Of a stretch of 64,000 nt of DNA, positions 52,952-61,557 are shown one piece after another (position 1 is the first letter of the stretch; each line of letters starts with the position of its first letter). A program made the translations under genes and the position numbers. This DNA comes from an uncultured Lachnospiraceae bacterium (lineage in GTDB: Bacteria; Bacillota; Clostridia; Lachnospirales; Lachnospiraceae): contig CAJUTU010000011.1 of the NCBI GenBank assembly GCA_910589385.1, positions 1 through 64,000 on the forward strand, written 5' to 3'. The notes under the pieces were generated by a model. The model saw only the letters and a list, made by a program, of their open reading frames with translations, did no database searches and was not told the origin of the DNA.

Positions 52952-54463
52952 ATGGGGCAATATTTGATCGGCCTTGATAATGGAGGCAGCGATATAAAGT
53001 GTGCGGTTTTCGATTTGGATGGCAATGAGCTTGCTGTAGCAAGTATGCAGGTTCCGATGGATTTTCCGCAGCCTGGATTTACGGAAAGAGATGCAGAACA
53101 GGTCTGGACGGCGAATGTAGAAGTCATACGTGAAGCTTTGAAAAGAGCGGAAGTTTCGGGAGGCAATGTGGCGGCGGTGGGGCTGACTGGCTATGGAAAC
53201 GGAATGGTGCTTGTGGATGAGGGATTCTGTGCGGTGTATCCGGCGATTGTTTCAACAGATGACAGAGCAGGTGATTACTGTCAAAGGTTTCGGGAGGACG
53301 GTACAGAGCGCAGGATTTTCCCTTATACACTCCAGACGACCTGGTCGGCGCAGCCGGCGGCAATGCTCCCGTGGTTCCGGGATCACCGTCCGGAAGTGCT
53401 GGAAAAAACACGGTGGATCCTTTCTATAAAAGATTTTATCCGGCTGCGCCTTACCGGTGTGGTGGCCGGAGAAATCACGGATGCGTCGTCAGGCTGCCTT
53501 GTGAATCTGGACATCAGGGACTATGACATGCGGCTGTTTGAGATTCTTGGTGTTGAGGATTGCTATGAGAAAATGCCTCCTGTTTTGGAAAGTACGGAAG
53601 TAAGCGGATACATTACAGAAGCAGCGGCAAAGGAAACCGGTCTGGCAGCAGGGATTCCGGTGGCGGCAGGATATTTTGACATTGACGCGAATGCGCTGGC
53701 CAGCGGGGTCTTGTCAGAAAATGAACTATGTCTGATCGCCGGAACATGGTCCATCAATGAGTATTTAAGTAAGACTGCGCCAAAGGATATTGACCAGAAA
53801 CAGAATACGGTTACATTGAGCTATCTAAATGAGTACTATATCATGGAAGATTCGACGCCTACGTCGGCAAGTAATTTTAACTGGTTTATACGTAGCCTTA
53901 TCCGGCCGGACCGGCCGGATGCTCCCATACATGAGATTTACGAGGAGTGTAATCAGGCGGTAGAGGCGGTCCGTCCCGAGGACAGCAAGGTTATTTTTGT
54001 TCCCTATCTGTTTGGGAGTGCAACGCATGCGGATGCGCATGGGGCGTTTCTGAATCTTACCGGAAGCGACGACAGGGACAGCATGCTCCGTGCCGTGTAT
54101 GAGGGAGTTGTATTTTCCAGCATGCATCATGTATATAACCTGAAACGTCCGGTGGAATCTTACACAAAGGCAAGGTTGTCCGGAGGGGTATCGAACAGTG
54201 AGGTATGGTCTCAGATGATGTGTGATGCTCTTCAGATTCCGATTGAGACTTTGGAGGGCAGTGAGCCGGGAGCAAAGGGGGCGGCCATGGGAGCCGGGGT
54301 TGCCTGCGGCATTTTTGCGGATCTGGAGGATGCGGTGAAGCACATGGTCCATATAGGAAAGATTTATATGCCGCGGACGGAATATCAGGCGGTTTACGCA
54401 GAAAAATATAAACGTTATGAAGCAGCGCTGCGGGCAGTAGATCTGCTGGCAGAGCAGATATAA
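52952..54463 (+). CDS. FGGY carbohydrate kinase, LyxK/xylulokinase-like
   Basis: This 503-aa kinase has LIGLDNGGSDIKCAVFD, GLTGYGNGMVLVD, IVSTDDRAGDYC (substrate-contact DD as in L-xylulose kinases), CLIAGTWSINEYLS and ARLSGGVSNSEVW (adenosine). Sequence order and the N-G-M-V-L motif resemble LyxK-type L-xylulose kinases. It lies before a pentulose-phosphate epimerase gene and an AraD/FucA-like gene, fitting phosphorylation of a pentulose. Confidence 0.82.
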   Translation: MGQYLIGLDNGGSDIKCAVFDLDGNELAVASMQVPMDFPQPGFTERDAEQVWTANVEVIREALKRAEVSGGNVAAVGLTGYGNGMVLVDEGFCAVYPAIVSTDDRAGDYCQRFREDGTERRIFPYTLQTTWSAQPAAMLPWFRDHRPEVLEKTRWILSIKDFIRLRLTGVVAGEITDASSGCLVNLDIRDYDMRLFEILGVEDCYEKMPPVLESTEVSGYITEAAAKETGLAAGIPVAAGYFDIDANALASGVLSENELCLIAGTWSINEYLSKTAPKDIDQKQNTVTLSYLNEYYIMEDSTPTSASNFNWFIRSLIRPDRPDAPIHEIYEECNQAVEAVRPEDSKVIFVPYLFGSATHADAHGAFLNLTGSDDRDSMLRAVYEGVVFSSMHHVYNLKRPVESYTKARLSGGVSNSEVWSQMMCDALQIPIETLEGSEPGAKGAAMGAGVACGIFADLEDAVKHMVHIGKIYMPRTEYQAVYAEKYKRYEAALRAVDLLAEQI

Positions 54464-54474
54464 GGAGTTGGCTT

Positions 54475-55146
54475 ATGTTTACAATTAGTCCTTCGGTTTA
54501 CTCAGCGGATCTTTTGGATCTCCGTCAGGTTCTGAAAAGGCTGGACGGATTTGAACATCTGCATCTGGATATTGATGACGGCAATTTTGTGAGAGGCATC
54601 AGCTTTGGGATGGATGTGGTCCGCGGGATCGCCGCATGTACCGATGTCCCTCTGGATGTGCATTTGGAGGTGCAAAACCCTATGGCATATGTGGACGATC
54701 TGGCCGATGCGGGTGTGGAATTGATCTGCGCCCATGTGGAGGCGCTGGATTACCCCAGTTTGTTTTTGAGCAGTGTCCATAACCGGGGAAAGAAAGCGGG
54801 TCTGGCATTGAATATTAAGACGCCGGCAGTATTTTTGGAGCCTTATGTGGACCAACTAGACCAGGTGATCCTGGTATCTTGTGAAGCGGATGTGGACGGG
54901 CTGCCATTTCGCAGCGGCGTGCTCAAAAAAGTAGCACAGGTCCGTTCTATGCTGTCGGATCCTGCAAAAGTCTGGGTGGATGGCGGCGTGAATGAAACCA
55001 ATCTGAAAAGTGTGATCAACGCTGGCGCAGGCGGCGTGGTGCTGGGCCGTGCGGTATTTGGGGCAAAAGATCCGGTGGGGGCATACCAACGGCTGCTGGA
55101 TCTGGGAAGAACATATGAAAAGGAGCGTGACGGCAATGCGGTATGA
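54475..55146 (+). CDS. Ribulose-phosphate 3-epimerase family enzyme
   Basis: This 223-aa TIM barrel has ISPSVYSADLLDL, HLHLDIDDGNFV (metal histidine and catalytic aspartate), DVHLEVQNPMAYV and WVDGGVNETN with a phosphate loop GAGGVVLGRAVF. In housekeeping Rpe the DD is MD; the differences resemble AlsE/SgcE-like members that use allulose-phosphate or L-pentulose-phosphates. It is 11 bp from the kinase gene and overlaps the next by 11 bp. Confidence 0.82.
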   Translation: MFTISPSVYSADLLDLRQVLKRLDGFEHLHLDIDDGNFVRGISFGMDVVRGIAACTDVPLDVHLEVQNPMAYVDDLADAGVELICAHVEALDYPSLFLSSVHNRGKKAGLALNIKTPAVFLEPYVDQLDQVILVSCEADVDGLPFRSGVLKKVAQVRSMLSDPAKVWVDGGVNETNLKSVINAGAGGVVLGRAVFGAKDPVGAYQRLLDLGRTYEKERDGNAV

Positions 55147-55780
55147 AAAAGAACGGCAAGAATTAATTGACTGTGCGCGGGCAATGGAGCGCCATGGACT
55201 TGTTACGCTTTCGGGCGGAAATGTCAGCATGCGGATGGAAGGGGACGCCTTTTTAGTGACGCCGTCTGCCATGCCCTATGATACCATGCTGCCAGAGGAT
55301 ATCGTACTGATTGATAAAGAGGGGAATACGATAGAGGGCATACGCCGTCCTACCAGTGACTGGAAAGCGGTCCTGTATATTTTTGAACATATGCCTGAGG
55401 TAAATGTGGTGCTCCATACGCATCAGCCGCAGGCGGTAGCTGTCAGTCTTGTGGCGGACAAGCTGCCTGTAATTTCTACGACAATGGTAGATGAGCTGCA
55501 TGCAGAAGTGGCAGTGGCTCCATTTACGATCAGCAGCGATATCGGGATGGGAGTTTCCACGGTGGAATATGCCGGAAAAGCGCTGGCGGTTATCTTGAAA
55601 CAGCATGGGATCATGGCGTATGGAAAAAGTATAGAACAGGCTCTAAGCGCGGCGGTGTATCTGGAAGAAACCTGTCATGTGTATCTGCTGGCCCTGGCAG
55701 CAGGAAGGGAGATCCCGACATTATCCAAAGAGCAGATTGAGGCGGAGGATGCACCGCGGGGATACTATGGACAGGGTTAA
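55136..55780 (+). CDS. AraD/FucA-family class II aldolase or epimerase
   Basis: This 214-aa protein has VTLSGGNVSMR, metal-site VLHTHQPQA and LKQHGIMAYG, and ends RGYYGQG. At the place where FucA aldolases have PSSE it reads RRPTSDWKA, an aspartate as in AraD/UlaF 4-epimerases, and the YYGQ ending is also AraD-like. It may thus invert C4 of a pentulose 5-phosphate rather than cleave. ATG at 55136 follows AAGGAGCG. Confidence 0.8.
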   Translation: MRYEKERQELIDCARAMERHGLVTLSGGNVSMRMEGDAFLVTPSAMPYDTMLPEDIVLIDKEGNTIEGIRRPTSDWKAVLYIFEHMPEVNVVLHTHQPQAVAVSLVADKLPVISTTMVDELHAEVAVAPFTISSDIGMGVSTVEYAGKALAVILKQHGIMAYGKSIEQALSAAVYLEETCHVYLLALAAGREIPTLSKEQIEAEDAPRGYYGQG

Positions 55781-55817
55781 AGATTCAGAAGAAAGAGAAA
55801 AGAAAGGAGGAGCGGTC

Positions 55818-56609
55818 ATGAAAGTGGCAGAGATTGGTGACAACTGTATTGATGTGTATGAGCGTATCGGAAAGAAATATCCGACAGGCAATGTAGTTGA
55901 TACAGGCGTCAATCTGCAAAAGCTGGGAATCCCAGTCTCTATTATCAGCACAACGGGGAATGACGGGAATGGGACATGGATGGTGGAAACTCTTAAAAAG
56001 GAAGGCCTGGATATCAGTCATTTGAAAATTGGAAACGGCATGACAGCGGTGACTTATATGGATGTGGATGGAAAGGACCGTGTGCATGGGGAGTATGTAG
56101 AGGGCGTATTAGAGAACATGGTATTTGATGAGGAGGACATTGCTTTCGCGGCGTCCCATGACCTGGTACATACCGCTCTTTGGGGGAAAGCGGAAAAGGC
56201 GCTTCCGGCGATTGCGGCAAAGGGAACCCCCATTGCGTTTGATTATGCAGACAGATTGGATCATCCTCTGGTAGAAGAGACATTGCCCTTCGTGACCTAT
56301 GGATTTTTTTCGTACCATGGGGGAAGGGATGAAAAGATTGAAACGTTTTTGAAGGATAAGGTGGAGCGCGGCATGAAGCTTGCGGTTGCGACATTCGGTG
56401 AGGAAGGCAGCCTTGCGTGGGACGGCCTCCGGTTTTATTCCTGCGGGATCGTAGAGACGGAGGTAACAAACACCGTCGGAGCAGGAGACAGCTTTATCGC
56501 AGGTGTTTTGTATGGGATTTTAAATCAACTGCCCATTGAAGAGTGTCTCAAAAAAGGGGCAGAGACTGCCGCTTCTGTGGTAGCGGTTTTTGAACCCTGG
56601 GTACAATAG
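55818..56609 (+). CDS. PfkB-family kinase, FrlD-like, copy 1
   Basis: This 263-aa protein opens AEIGDNCIDVYERIGKKYP and has VTYMDVDGKDRVHGEYVEG, DLVHTALWGKAEKALP and catalytic NTVGAGDSFIAG. This order is that of FrlD (fructoselysine 6-kinase), but the C-terminus diverges from the copy at 58873 and the substrate loops differ (NVVDTGVNLQKLG for GNPVNVAVYL). ATG at 55818 is behind AAAGGAGGAG. It may act on a different Amadori compound. Confidence 0.8.
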   Translation: MKVAEIGDNCIDVYERIGKKYPTGNVVDTGVNLQKLGIPVSIISTTGNDGNGTWMVETLKKEGLDISHLKIGNGMTAVTYMDVDGKDRVHGEYVEGVLENMVFDEEDIAFAASHDLVHTALWGKAEKALPAIAAKGTPIAFDYADRLDHPLVEETLPFVTYGFFSYHGGRDEKIETFLKDKVERGMKLAVATFGEEGSLAWDGLRFYSCGIVETEVTNTVGAGDSFIAGVLYGILNQLPIEECLKKGAETAASVVAVFEPWVQ

Positions 56610-56676
56610 TGGGACGGGGCAGGCAGGCGATCTATTTGCCGGGCAGATCGGTTACAGATTGAAAGGAGAGATGAAG

Positions 56677-57507
56677 ATGAAAATAGGGATGTTTACAAGT
56701 GGCTACCAGCGCAATCCGCTGGAGCATTGCTTTATTGATGCAAAAAGATTTGGGTATGATTATGTAGAGCTGTGGGGCGGACGTCCGCATGCTTATGCTT
56801 ACGATCTGAAAGCTGGAGATATCAATGAAGTACGTCGGCTGATCGATAAATACGAGATGCCGGTGCGTGGATATACGCCGGAGCACAATGGATATCCGTA
56901 CAATTATATGATCGGTACAGAGGCGATGCGCCAGGAGGCGGTGGAATATTTAAAGGTTTCTATGGACATGGCAAAGGAAATGGGTGCGGATTTCACTTTG
57001 ATCAGTGCGGCGCATGCCGGTTATGCAGCGACCTATGAGGAGATCTGGACACGCCTTGAAAAGACGGTCCGTGAATTGACGGATCATGCGGAAAAGATCG
57101 GGCATAAGATCGTAATGGAAACTTTGACGGTCTATGAGTCTAATGTGATCAAGAATGCGAATGATCTTCGGGAATTGTTCCGGCGCGTGGATTCCCCTTG
57201 CCTTGTTGGGATGTGTGATATTATACCTCCGTTTACACAGGGGGAGAGTATTATGGATTATTTTGATAAGATTGGCGACAAAATGTATCACATGCACATC
57301 ATTGACGGCGTTTCCGATTCGGATTCTCATGTGATGCCCGGCGAGGGACAGATTCCGCTGCAGGAACTTTTGATGGAACTGAAAGACATCAATTATCAGA
57401 GAACGGCTACGATCGAGCTGGTAACAGGCTACATCAATGAGCCGCGGATGTATGCAAGAAGAGCGGTAAATAATCTTCGGGCAATGATGGAAAACGCAGG
57501 CTTTTAG
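56677..57507 (+). CDS. frlC: FrlC-like sugar epimerase/isomerase
   Basis: This 276-aa AP-endonuclease-like TIM barrel is very close to E. coli FrlC: KIGMFTSGYQRNPLEHCF, ELWGGRPHAYAYDLKAG, GYTPEHNGYPYNYMIG, FTLISAAHAGY, YESNVIKNAND, PGEGQIPLQEL and ELVTGYINEPRMYARRA. FrlC interconverts psicoselysine and fructoselysine. The metal ligands (E in METLTVYE, D in CDI, H in MHIID, E in IELV) are present. ATG at 56677 is chosen by spacing from AAAGGAGAG. Confidence 0.85.
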   Translation: MKIGMFTSGYQRNPLEHCFIDAKRFGYDYVELWGGRPHAYAYDLKAGDINEVRRLIDKYEMPVRGYTPEHNGYPYNYMIGTEAMRQEAVEYLKVSMDMAKEMGADFTLISAAHAGYAATYEEIWTRLEKTVRELTDHAEKIGHKIVMETLTVYESNVIKNANDLRELFRRVDSPCLVGMCDIIPPFTQGESIMDYFDKIGDKMYHMHIIDGVSDSDSHVMPGEGQIPLQELLMELKDINYQRTATIELVTGYINEPRMYARRAVNNLRAMMENAGF

Positions 57508-57519
57508 AAAGGGGAAGAA

Positions 57520-58392
57520 ATGTTTATAGATATGCATGTTCATCCGGCGTTTTATGAACCGATCAACGGCGATGAAAAGCTGGAAGAATTACGGCATCAA
57601 ACTTTGGATATCCATAAAAACGGCACGGCGCCCCTGGAACATATTTTTCATCAAATGCAATGTGCAGGGCTGGACTTTCTTTGCCTTTTGCCTGAAGATT
57701 ACCGGACGCAGCAGGACGGCAGGGCGCTTGTGAGCAATGAAGAGATCCGGGATCTGGTAGCGCTTGCGCCGGATAAGTTTATTGGGTTTGCAAGTGTAGA
57801 TCCTTATGATCCAAAAGCGCCGGAGAGGCTGCAGCAGGCTTTCGCGGAGTTGAATTTATGTGGTTTGAAGCTTCATCCCGGGCGGCAGCATTTTTATCCG
57901 TCAGACCAGATTGCCGAACCTTTGTATGAGATTTGTGAGAAATATGATAAACCAGTGATCTTTCACAGCGGGCTCTCCTGGGAGCCGGATTCTCTGACGA
58001 AATATTGCAGGCCGGATGTATTTGAAGAGCTGGCTGCGGCGCATCCGAAGCTTCGGATGTGTCTGGCTCATTTCGGCTGGCCGTGGTGCAGGGAGACGGC
58101 GATGCTGATGCTGCGGTATCCGAATGTTTATACAGATACGGGCGCGCTGTATTTTGACTGCGCGCGGGAATTTTATACCCAGATGCTGACAAAGGACGTT
58201 CCGGTGACATGGATAGACCGGAGTTTGCGGCATCAAGTGATGTTTGGAAGCAACAATCCCAGATTCGAACAGATCCGGATGGCACAGGCGTTGGATATGC
58301 TCGGATTTCGTGACAGTACGCTGGAATTGATCCGGGGACAGAATGCTGCGGACTTCCTTGGAGGGCTGCCGGAGGGAGGGAAGAAACCATGA
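57520..58392 (+). CDS. Amidohydrolase-family metal enzyme
   Basis: This 290-aa TIM barrel has DMHVHPAFYE (metal HxH), KLHPGRQHFYP (bridging lysine region), IFHSGLSWEPD, CLAHFGWPWCRE and VMFGSNNPRF. This is the amidohydrolase 2 pattern (relatives include decarboxylases and lactonases). It follows the isomerase gene by 12 bp and overlaps the YjbQ-type gene (ATGA). It may process an acyl, lactone or carboxylated intermediate of the pathway. Confidence 0.8.
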   Translation: MFIDMHVHPAFYEPINGDEKLEELRHQTLDIHKNGTAPLEHIFHQMQCAGLDFLCLLPEDYRTQQDGRALVSNEEIRDLVALAPDKFIGFASVDPYDPKAPERLQQAFAELNLCGLKLHPGRQHFYPSDQIAEPLYEICEKYDKPVIFHSGLSWEPDSLTKYCRPDVFEELAAAHPKLRMCLAHFGWPWCRETAMLMLRYPNVYTDTGALYFDCAREFYTQMLTKDVPVTWIDRSLRHQVMFGSNNPRFEQIRMAQALDMLGFRDSTLELIRGQNAADFLGGLPEGGKKP

Positions 58393-58847
58393 TGTATATG
58401 GAATCCATTTCTCTGCTGACAAAAAAATATAATGAGTGGATCGTGATTACGGAGCAGGTGCGGGAGATTCTTGCGGAAAGCGGAATTCAAAACGGCATGC
58501 TGACCGTGATTACGAAGCACACGACAACCGGAATTACGGTCAATGAAGCGTTGGAATGTCTGGAAAGCGACATGGAGTTGTTTTTGGGGCGTCTGGCTCC
58601 GGAGGATTATCCGTACAGCCACGCCAGAATGCTGCGGGACTATGGCAGTACGGCCGGCAATCCGACCGGGCATTTGAAAGCGCTGGTGACAGGGAATCAT
58701 TGTCATTTTCCCGTGATAGATGGAGAAATGGTCATGGGCGGAGCACAAGAAATTTATTTTTGTGAATTTGACGGCCCTGCACACAGAACGGTCAATGTGG
58801 CGGTGCAGGGAGAATCGCTGATAGACGAAAGAAGCGGGAGTCTGTAG
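58389..58847 (+). CDS. YjbQ/UPF0047-family protein
   Basis: This 152-aa protein has TKKYNEWIVITEQV, GMLTVITKHTTTGITVNE, CLESDMELFLGRL, YSHARMLRDYGST and GNHCHFPVIDGEMVMG, the YjbQ family fold. Members show weak thiamine-phosphate synthase activity in vitro, but the physiological role is unknown. Co-translation with an amidohydrolase in a sugar operon is not a usual setting. Confidence 0.85.
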   Translation: MMYMESISLLTKKYNEWIVITEQVREILAESGIQNGMLTVITKHTTTGITVNEALECLESDMELFLGRLAPEDYPYSHARMLRDYGSTAGNPTGHLKALVTGNHCHFPVIDGEMVMGGAQEIYFCEFDGPAHRTVNVAVQGESLIDERSGSL

Positions 58848-58872
58848 AGACCCTGAATAGGAGGGAAGTAAG

Positions 58873-59658
58873 ATGAGGTTTGCGACGGTTGGAGATAATT
58901 GCGTGGATGCATATGAATCATTGGGCCAATTTTATCCTGGCGGCAACCCGGTGAATGTAGCAGTATATCTGAAGCGGCTTGGAGAAGACGCATCCTATAC
59001 CGGCGTAGTCGGCGACGATAAGTATGGCCAGGTTATGAAGGACGCGCTTCAGGAAAAAAATGTGGATATCAGCCATGTCAGGACAATCCATGGGGACACG
59101 GCGGTGACTAAGGTGGAGATTGTAAACGGAGACCGGGTGTTTACAGACTATATCGAAGGCGTAATGAAGGAGTTTAAGCTCACATTGGGAGATATAGACT
59201 TTCTCTGCAGCCATGATCTGGTGATTTCCGGAATCTGGGGAATGATAGAAGATGATCTGCCGAAGATCAAGGCGAAAGGCGTTCCGATCGCATTTGATTT
59301 TTCGGATCAGCCGGAGCACCCGATTATTGAAAAAGCGATCGGTTCTGTCACGTACGCGTTCTTTTCGGATGACAGAGGGGACAGCCCGATGCTGCGCGAG
59401 TTTATGAAGAAGATGCAGGAAAAGGGGCCAAAGCTTGTGCTTGTGACATTGGGCGATAAAGGAAGTATCTGTTATGACGGAAATGAATTTTATGAATTTG
59501 GGATCCTTCCCTGTGAAGTTGTGGATACAATGGGCGCCGGGGATAGTTTTATCGCCGGGTTTCTGCGTGGGATTATGCAGGGAGAAAGCATCCCGGCCAG
59601 CATGAGGCTTGGAGCGGAAAATAGCTGTGTTACGCTGGGATACCAGGGCGCATGGTAA
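58873..59658 (+). CDS. frlD: Fructoselysine 6-kinase (FrlD-like), copy 2
   Basis: This 261-aa PfkB kinase closely tracks E. coli FrlD: ATVGDNCVDAYESLGQFYPG, GGNPVNVAVYLKRLG, GVVGDDKYGQVMKDAL, DISHVRTIHGDTAVT, DYIEGVMKEF, VVDTMGAGDSFIAGFLRG and a C-terminal YQGAW. It phosphorylates fructosamine compounds at C6, making the substrate for the FrlB-like deglycase encoded next. Confidence 0.88.
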   Translation: MRFATVGDNCVDAYESLGQFYPGGNPVNVAVYLKRLGEDASYTGVVGDDKYGQVMKDALQEKNVDISHVRTIHGDTAVTKVEIVNGDRVFTDYIEGVMKEFKLTLGDIDFLCSHDLVISGIWGMIEDDLPKIKAKGVPIAFDFSDQPEHPIIEKAIGSVTYAFFSDDRGDSPMLREFMKKMQEKGPKLVLVTLGDKGSICYDGNEFYEFGILPCEVVDTMGAGDSFIAGFLRGIMQGESIPASMRLGAENSCVTLGYQGAW

Positions 59659-59746
59659 AGAACAGGGCTATAATTTGCGGCCGGTCAGGCTGTGGATCGT
59701 AACAAGGCAGGACGAAATATCTTAGAGTGGAACGGAGGAGAAGAGA

Positions 59747-60748
59747 GTGATTAAATTTGATGAGCAGAAGCAGATCGAAAGCGTGAATGGCGCGCTGGCA
59801 TTACGCGGAGAGATTGAAAGGATTGTAGATGAGATTTATGACACCGGCTTTGACGGGATTTACTGGATCGGTATCGGGGGTACTTATGCAAGCGCCATGC
59901 AGGCGGAGGTTTACATGAGGGGAAAAACAAAACTTCCTGTTTATGTGGACAATGCTGCGCAGTTTATTACGACGGGGAATCCCAGGTTTACAGATAAATC
60001 GGTTATGATCATTTCCAGTGTGACGGGAAATACGGTGGAGATGGTAAAAGCAGTGGAAAAAGCGAACGCGATTGGAGCCCGTGTCTTTGGATTTATTGAT
60101 AAAGCCGAAGCAAATCTGGCGAAGATGTGCAGCTATTGTATTTCCTATCCGGCAAATGAACAACTGAAATTCTTCATGACAGCCAATCGATTGATGTACC
60201 GCAATGGAGAGTTTCCGGAATATGACCGGTATAATAAAGAAATGGAGGCACATCTTGCCCAGGCGCTGGCTGACGTAGAAAAAGCGGCGGATGGTTTCGG
60301 GAAAGAATTTGCAATGAAACATTGTGAGGATCCGATTCATTATTTTGTAGGCGCGGGCGTGCAGTGGGGTTCTACTTATTCTTACGCCATGTGTTATTGG
60401 GAAGAACAGCACTGGATCCGCACAAAAAGCATTACGGCTGAGGAATTTTTCCATGGTATGCTTGAAATCGTAGATAAAAATACGGCGGTTACGGTATTTC
60501 TCGGAGAGGATGAGCAGCGCCCTCTGGCAGAAAGAGTTGCGGCGTTCCTTCCGAAAATCTGTGGGAACTATACGTTAATCGACACGAAAGACTATGCAAA
60601 ACATCTGGAAGGGATCAGCCCGGAATTCCGAGGGAGTATCTCTCATCTTGTCACACATGCGGTTACGCAGAGAATCGATGCGCATATGGAATTGATTAAC
60701 CGCCATCCGGTAGATATCCGCCGTTATTACCGGCGGTTGGACTATTAA
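59747..60748 (+). CDS. frlB: FrlB-like fructosamine-6-phosphate deglycase (SIS domain)
   Basis: This 333-aa protein starts at GTG behind CGGAGGAG. Two SIS domains are seen: YWIGIGGTYASAMQAEVYM and IISSVTGNTVEMVKAVEKA, then YFVGAGVQWGSTYSYAMCYW, ITAEEFFHGMLEIVDKN (the catalytic glutamate/histidine region) and an RRYYRRLDY ending like E. coli FrlB. FrlB splits fructoselysine 6-phosphate into glucose 6-phosphate and lysine; the amine partner here is unknown. It is last in the long operon. Confidence 0.85.
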   Translation: MIKFDEQKQIESVNGALALRGEIERIVDEIYDTGFDGIYWIGIGGTYASAMQAEVYMRGKTKLPVYVDNAAQFITTGNPRFTDKSVMIISSVTGNTVEMVKAVEKANAIGARVFGFIDKAEANLAKMCSYCISYPANEQLKFFMTANRLMYRNGEFPEYDRYNKEMEAHLAQALADVEKAADGFGKEFAMKHCEDPIHYFVGAGVQWGSTYSYAMCYWEEQHWIRTKSITAEEFFHGMLEIVDKNTAVTVFLGEDEQRPLAERVAAFLPKICGNYTLIDTKDYAKHLEGISPEFRGSISHLVTHAVTQRIDAHMELINRHPVDIRRYYRRLDY

Positions 60749-60786
60749 GGGTCCGTATCCGGGCCGGATGCTGATCGTTCTAAAGT

Positions 60787-60825
60787 ATACAGAAGAAGCT
60801 TGCCGTCGGCAAGCTTCTTCTGTAT
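60787..60825. terminator. 18-bp perfect hairpin between convergent operons
   Basis: ATACAGAAGAAGCTTGCC (60787-60804) and its exact complement (60808-60825) flank GTC. No T-run follows, so termination may rely on stem length. It sits between the deglycase and the leftward TIM-barrel gene. Confidence 0.6.
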
Positions 60826-60882
60826 AAATAGGGGATCAATAAAAGTAAAATGTCAGGGTTATGATTTACAACCACACAAGAA

Positions 60883-61545
60883 TTATCCTGCAAGGTGATT
60901 GACAACCTTTGTGATTTGTTCTGCGAAAGTTTCGCCGAATTTCTTTTCAAAAAAGGCTCCGCCGATCGTAAAACCATATAGATTCGGCAAGGTCTTGATC
61001 AAATCCAGTTTTTCAAAGCAATCGACACTTCCGGCAATGCTGAATGGCTTCGACAGGGCCGGCGCCAGACGCAGCAGGAGTTCTTTGGAGTCTCCTTCCG
61101 CATAGCGGAATGCGGACAGATTGATGCCGTAGATGTCCTTTTTTTCTGTATCCTGTGCCTTTTGGATAATGGAATCAATGGTGCCGCGCAGACGGGTATC
61201 CTCGGAAAGGCCGACGAATGGAGAGTAGGCGATACCTGCGTCAGAAAGCACTTCTGCAACACTGTCATAATAAACGGTCCCTAATACATGGTCTATACCG
61301 CATTCGGCACATTGCTTTGCTGCCTGCAGACATCCGGCTTCGTCAATGGCAAGGACTTCAATATAAACAACTTTTCCGTTTTCTTTCATGCAGGCCGCCA
61401 GGTCCTTCATACTTTCCGGCGTGGTTCCTTCAATTTTGAACCCCCAATGTTTGGCAGGGGCGTCTTTTGCGCCCAGAAAGATTTCTTTTGCGTTTTTTAC
61501 GGTAACGTCATGCCAGGTCAACATCGTGATCAATTCTTTTTTCAT
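60883..61545 (-). CDS. Putative TIM-barrel protein of unknown function
   Basis: This 220-aa protein has alternating beta-alpha units: HWGFKIEG, KVVYIEVLAIDEAG, IDHVLGTVYYDSV, KDIYGINLSAFRY, KPFSIAGSVDCFEK and LYGFTIGGAFFEK, the last two resembling a phosphate-binding loop of HisA/Rpe-like barrels. ATG at 61545 has AAGGAGAC. It follows an FGGY kinase gene by 12 bp and may act on the phosphorylated sugar. I cannot assign a family. Confidence 0.65.
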   Translation of the reverse strand: MKKELITMLTWHDVTVKNAKEIFLGAKDAPAKHWGFKIEGTTPESMKDLAACMKENGKVVYIEVLAIDEAGCLQAAKQCAECGIDHVLGTVYYDSVAEVLSDAGIAYSPFVGLSEDTRLRGTIDSIIQKAQDTEKKDIYGINLSAFRYAEGDSKELLLRLAPALSKPFSIAGSVDCFEKLDLIKTLPNLYGFTIGGAFFEKKFGETFAEQITKVVNHLAG

Positions 61546-61557
61546 AAGTAGTCTCCT

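Noticed and set aside
55253..55606. 117-codon minus-strand frame in the AraD/FucA-like gene
   Set aside because: Opposite a well-supported enzyme gene in a tight operon; histidine/arginine-rich shadow.
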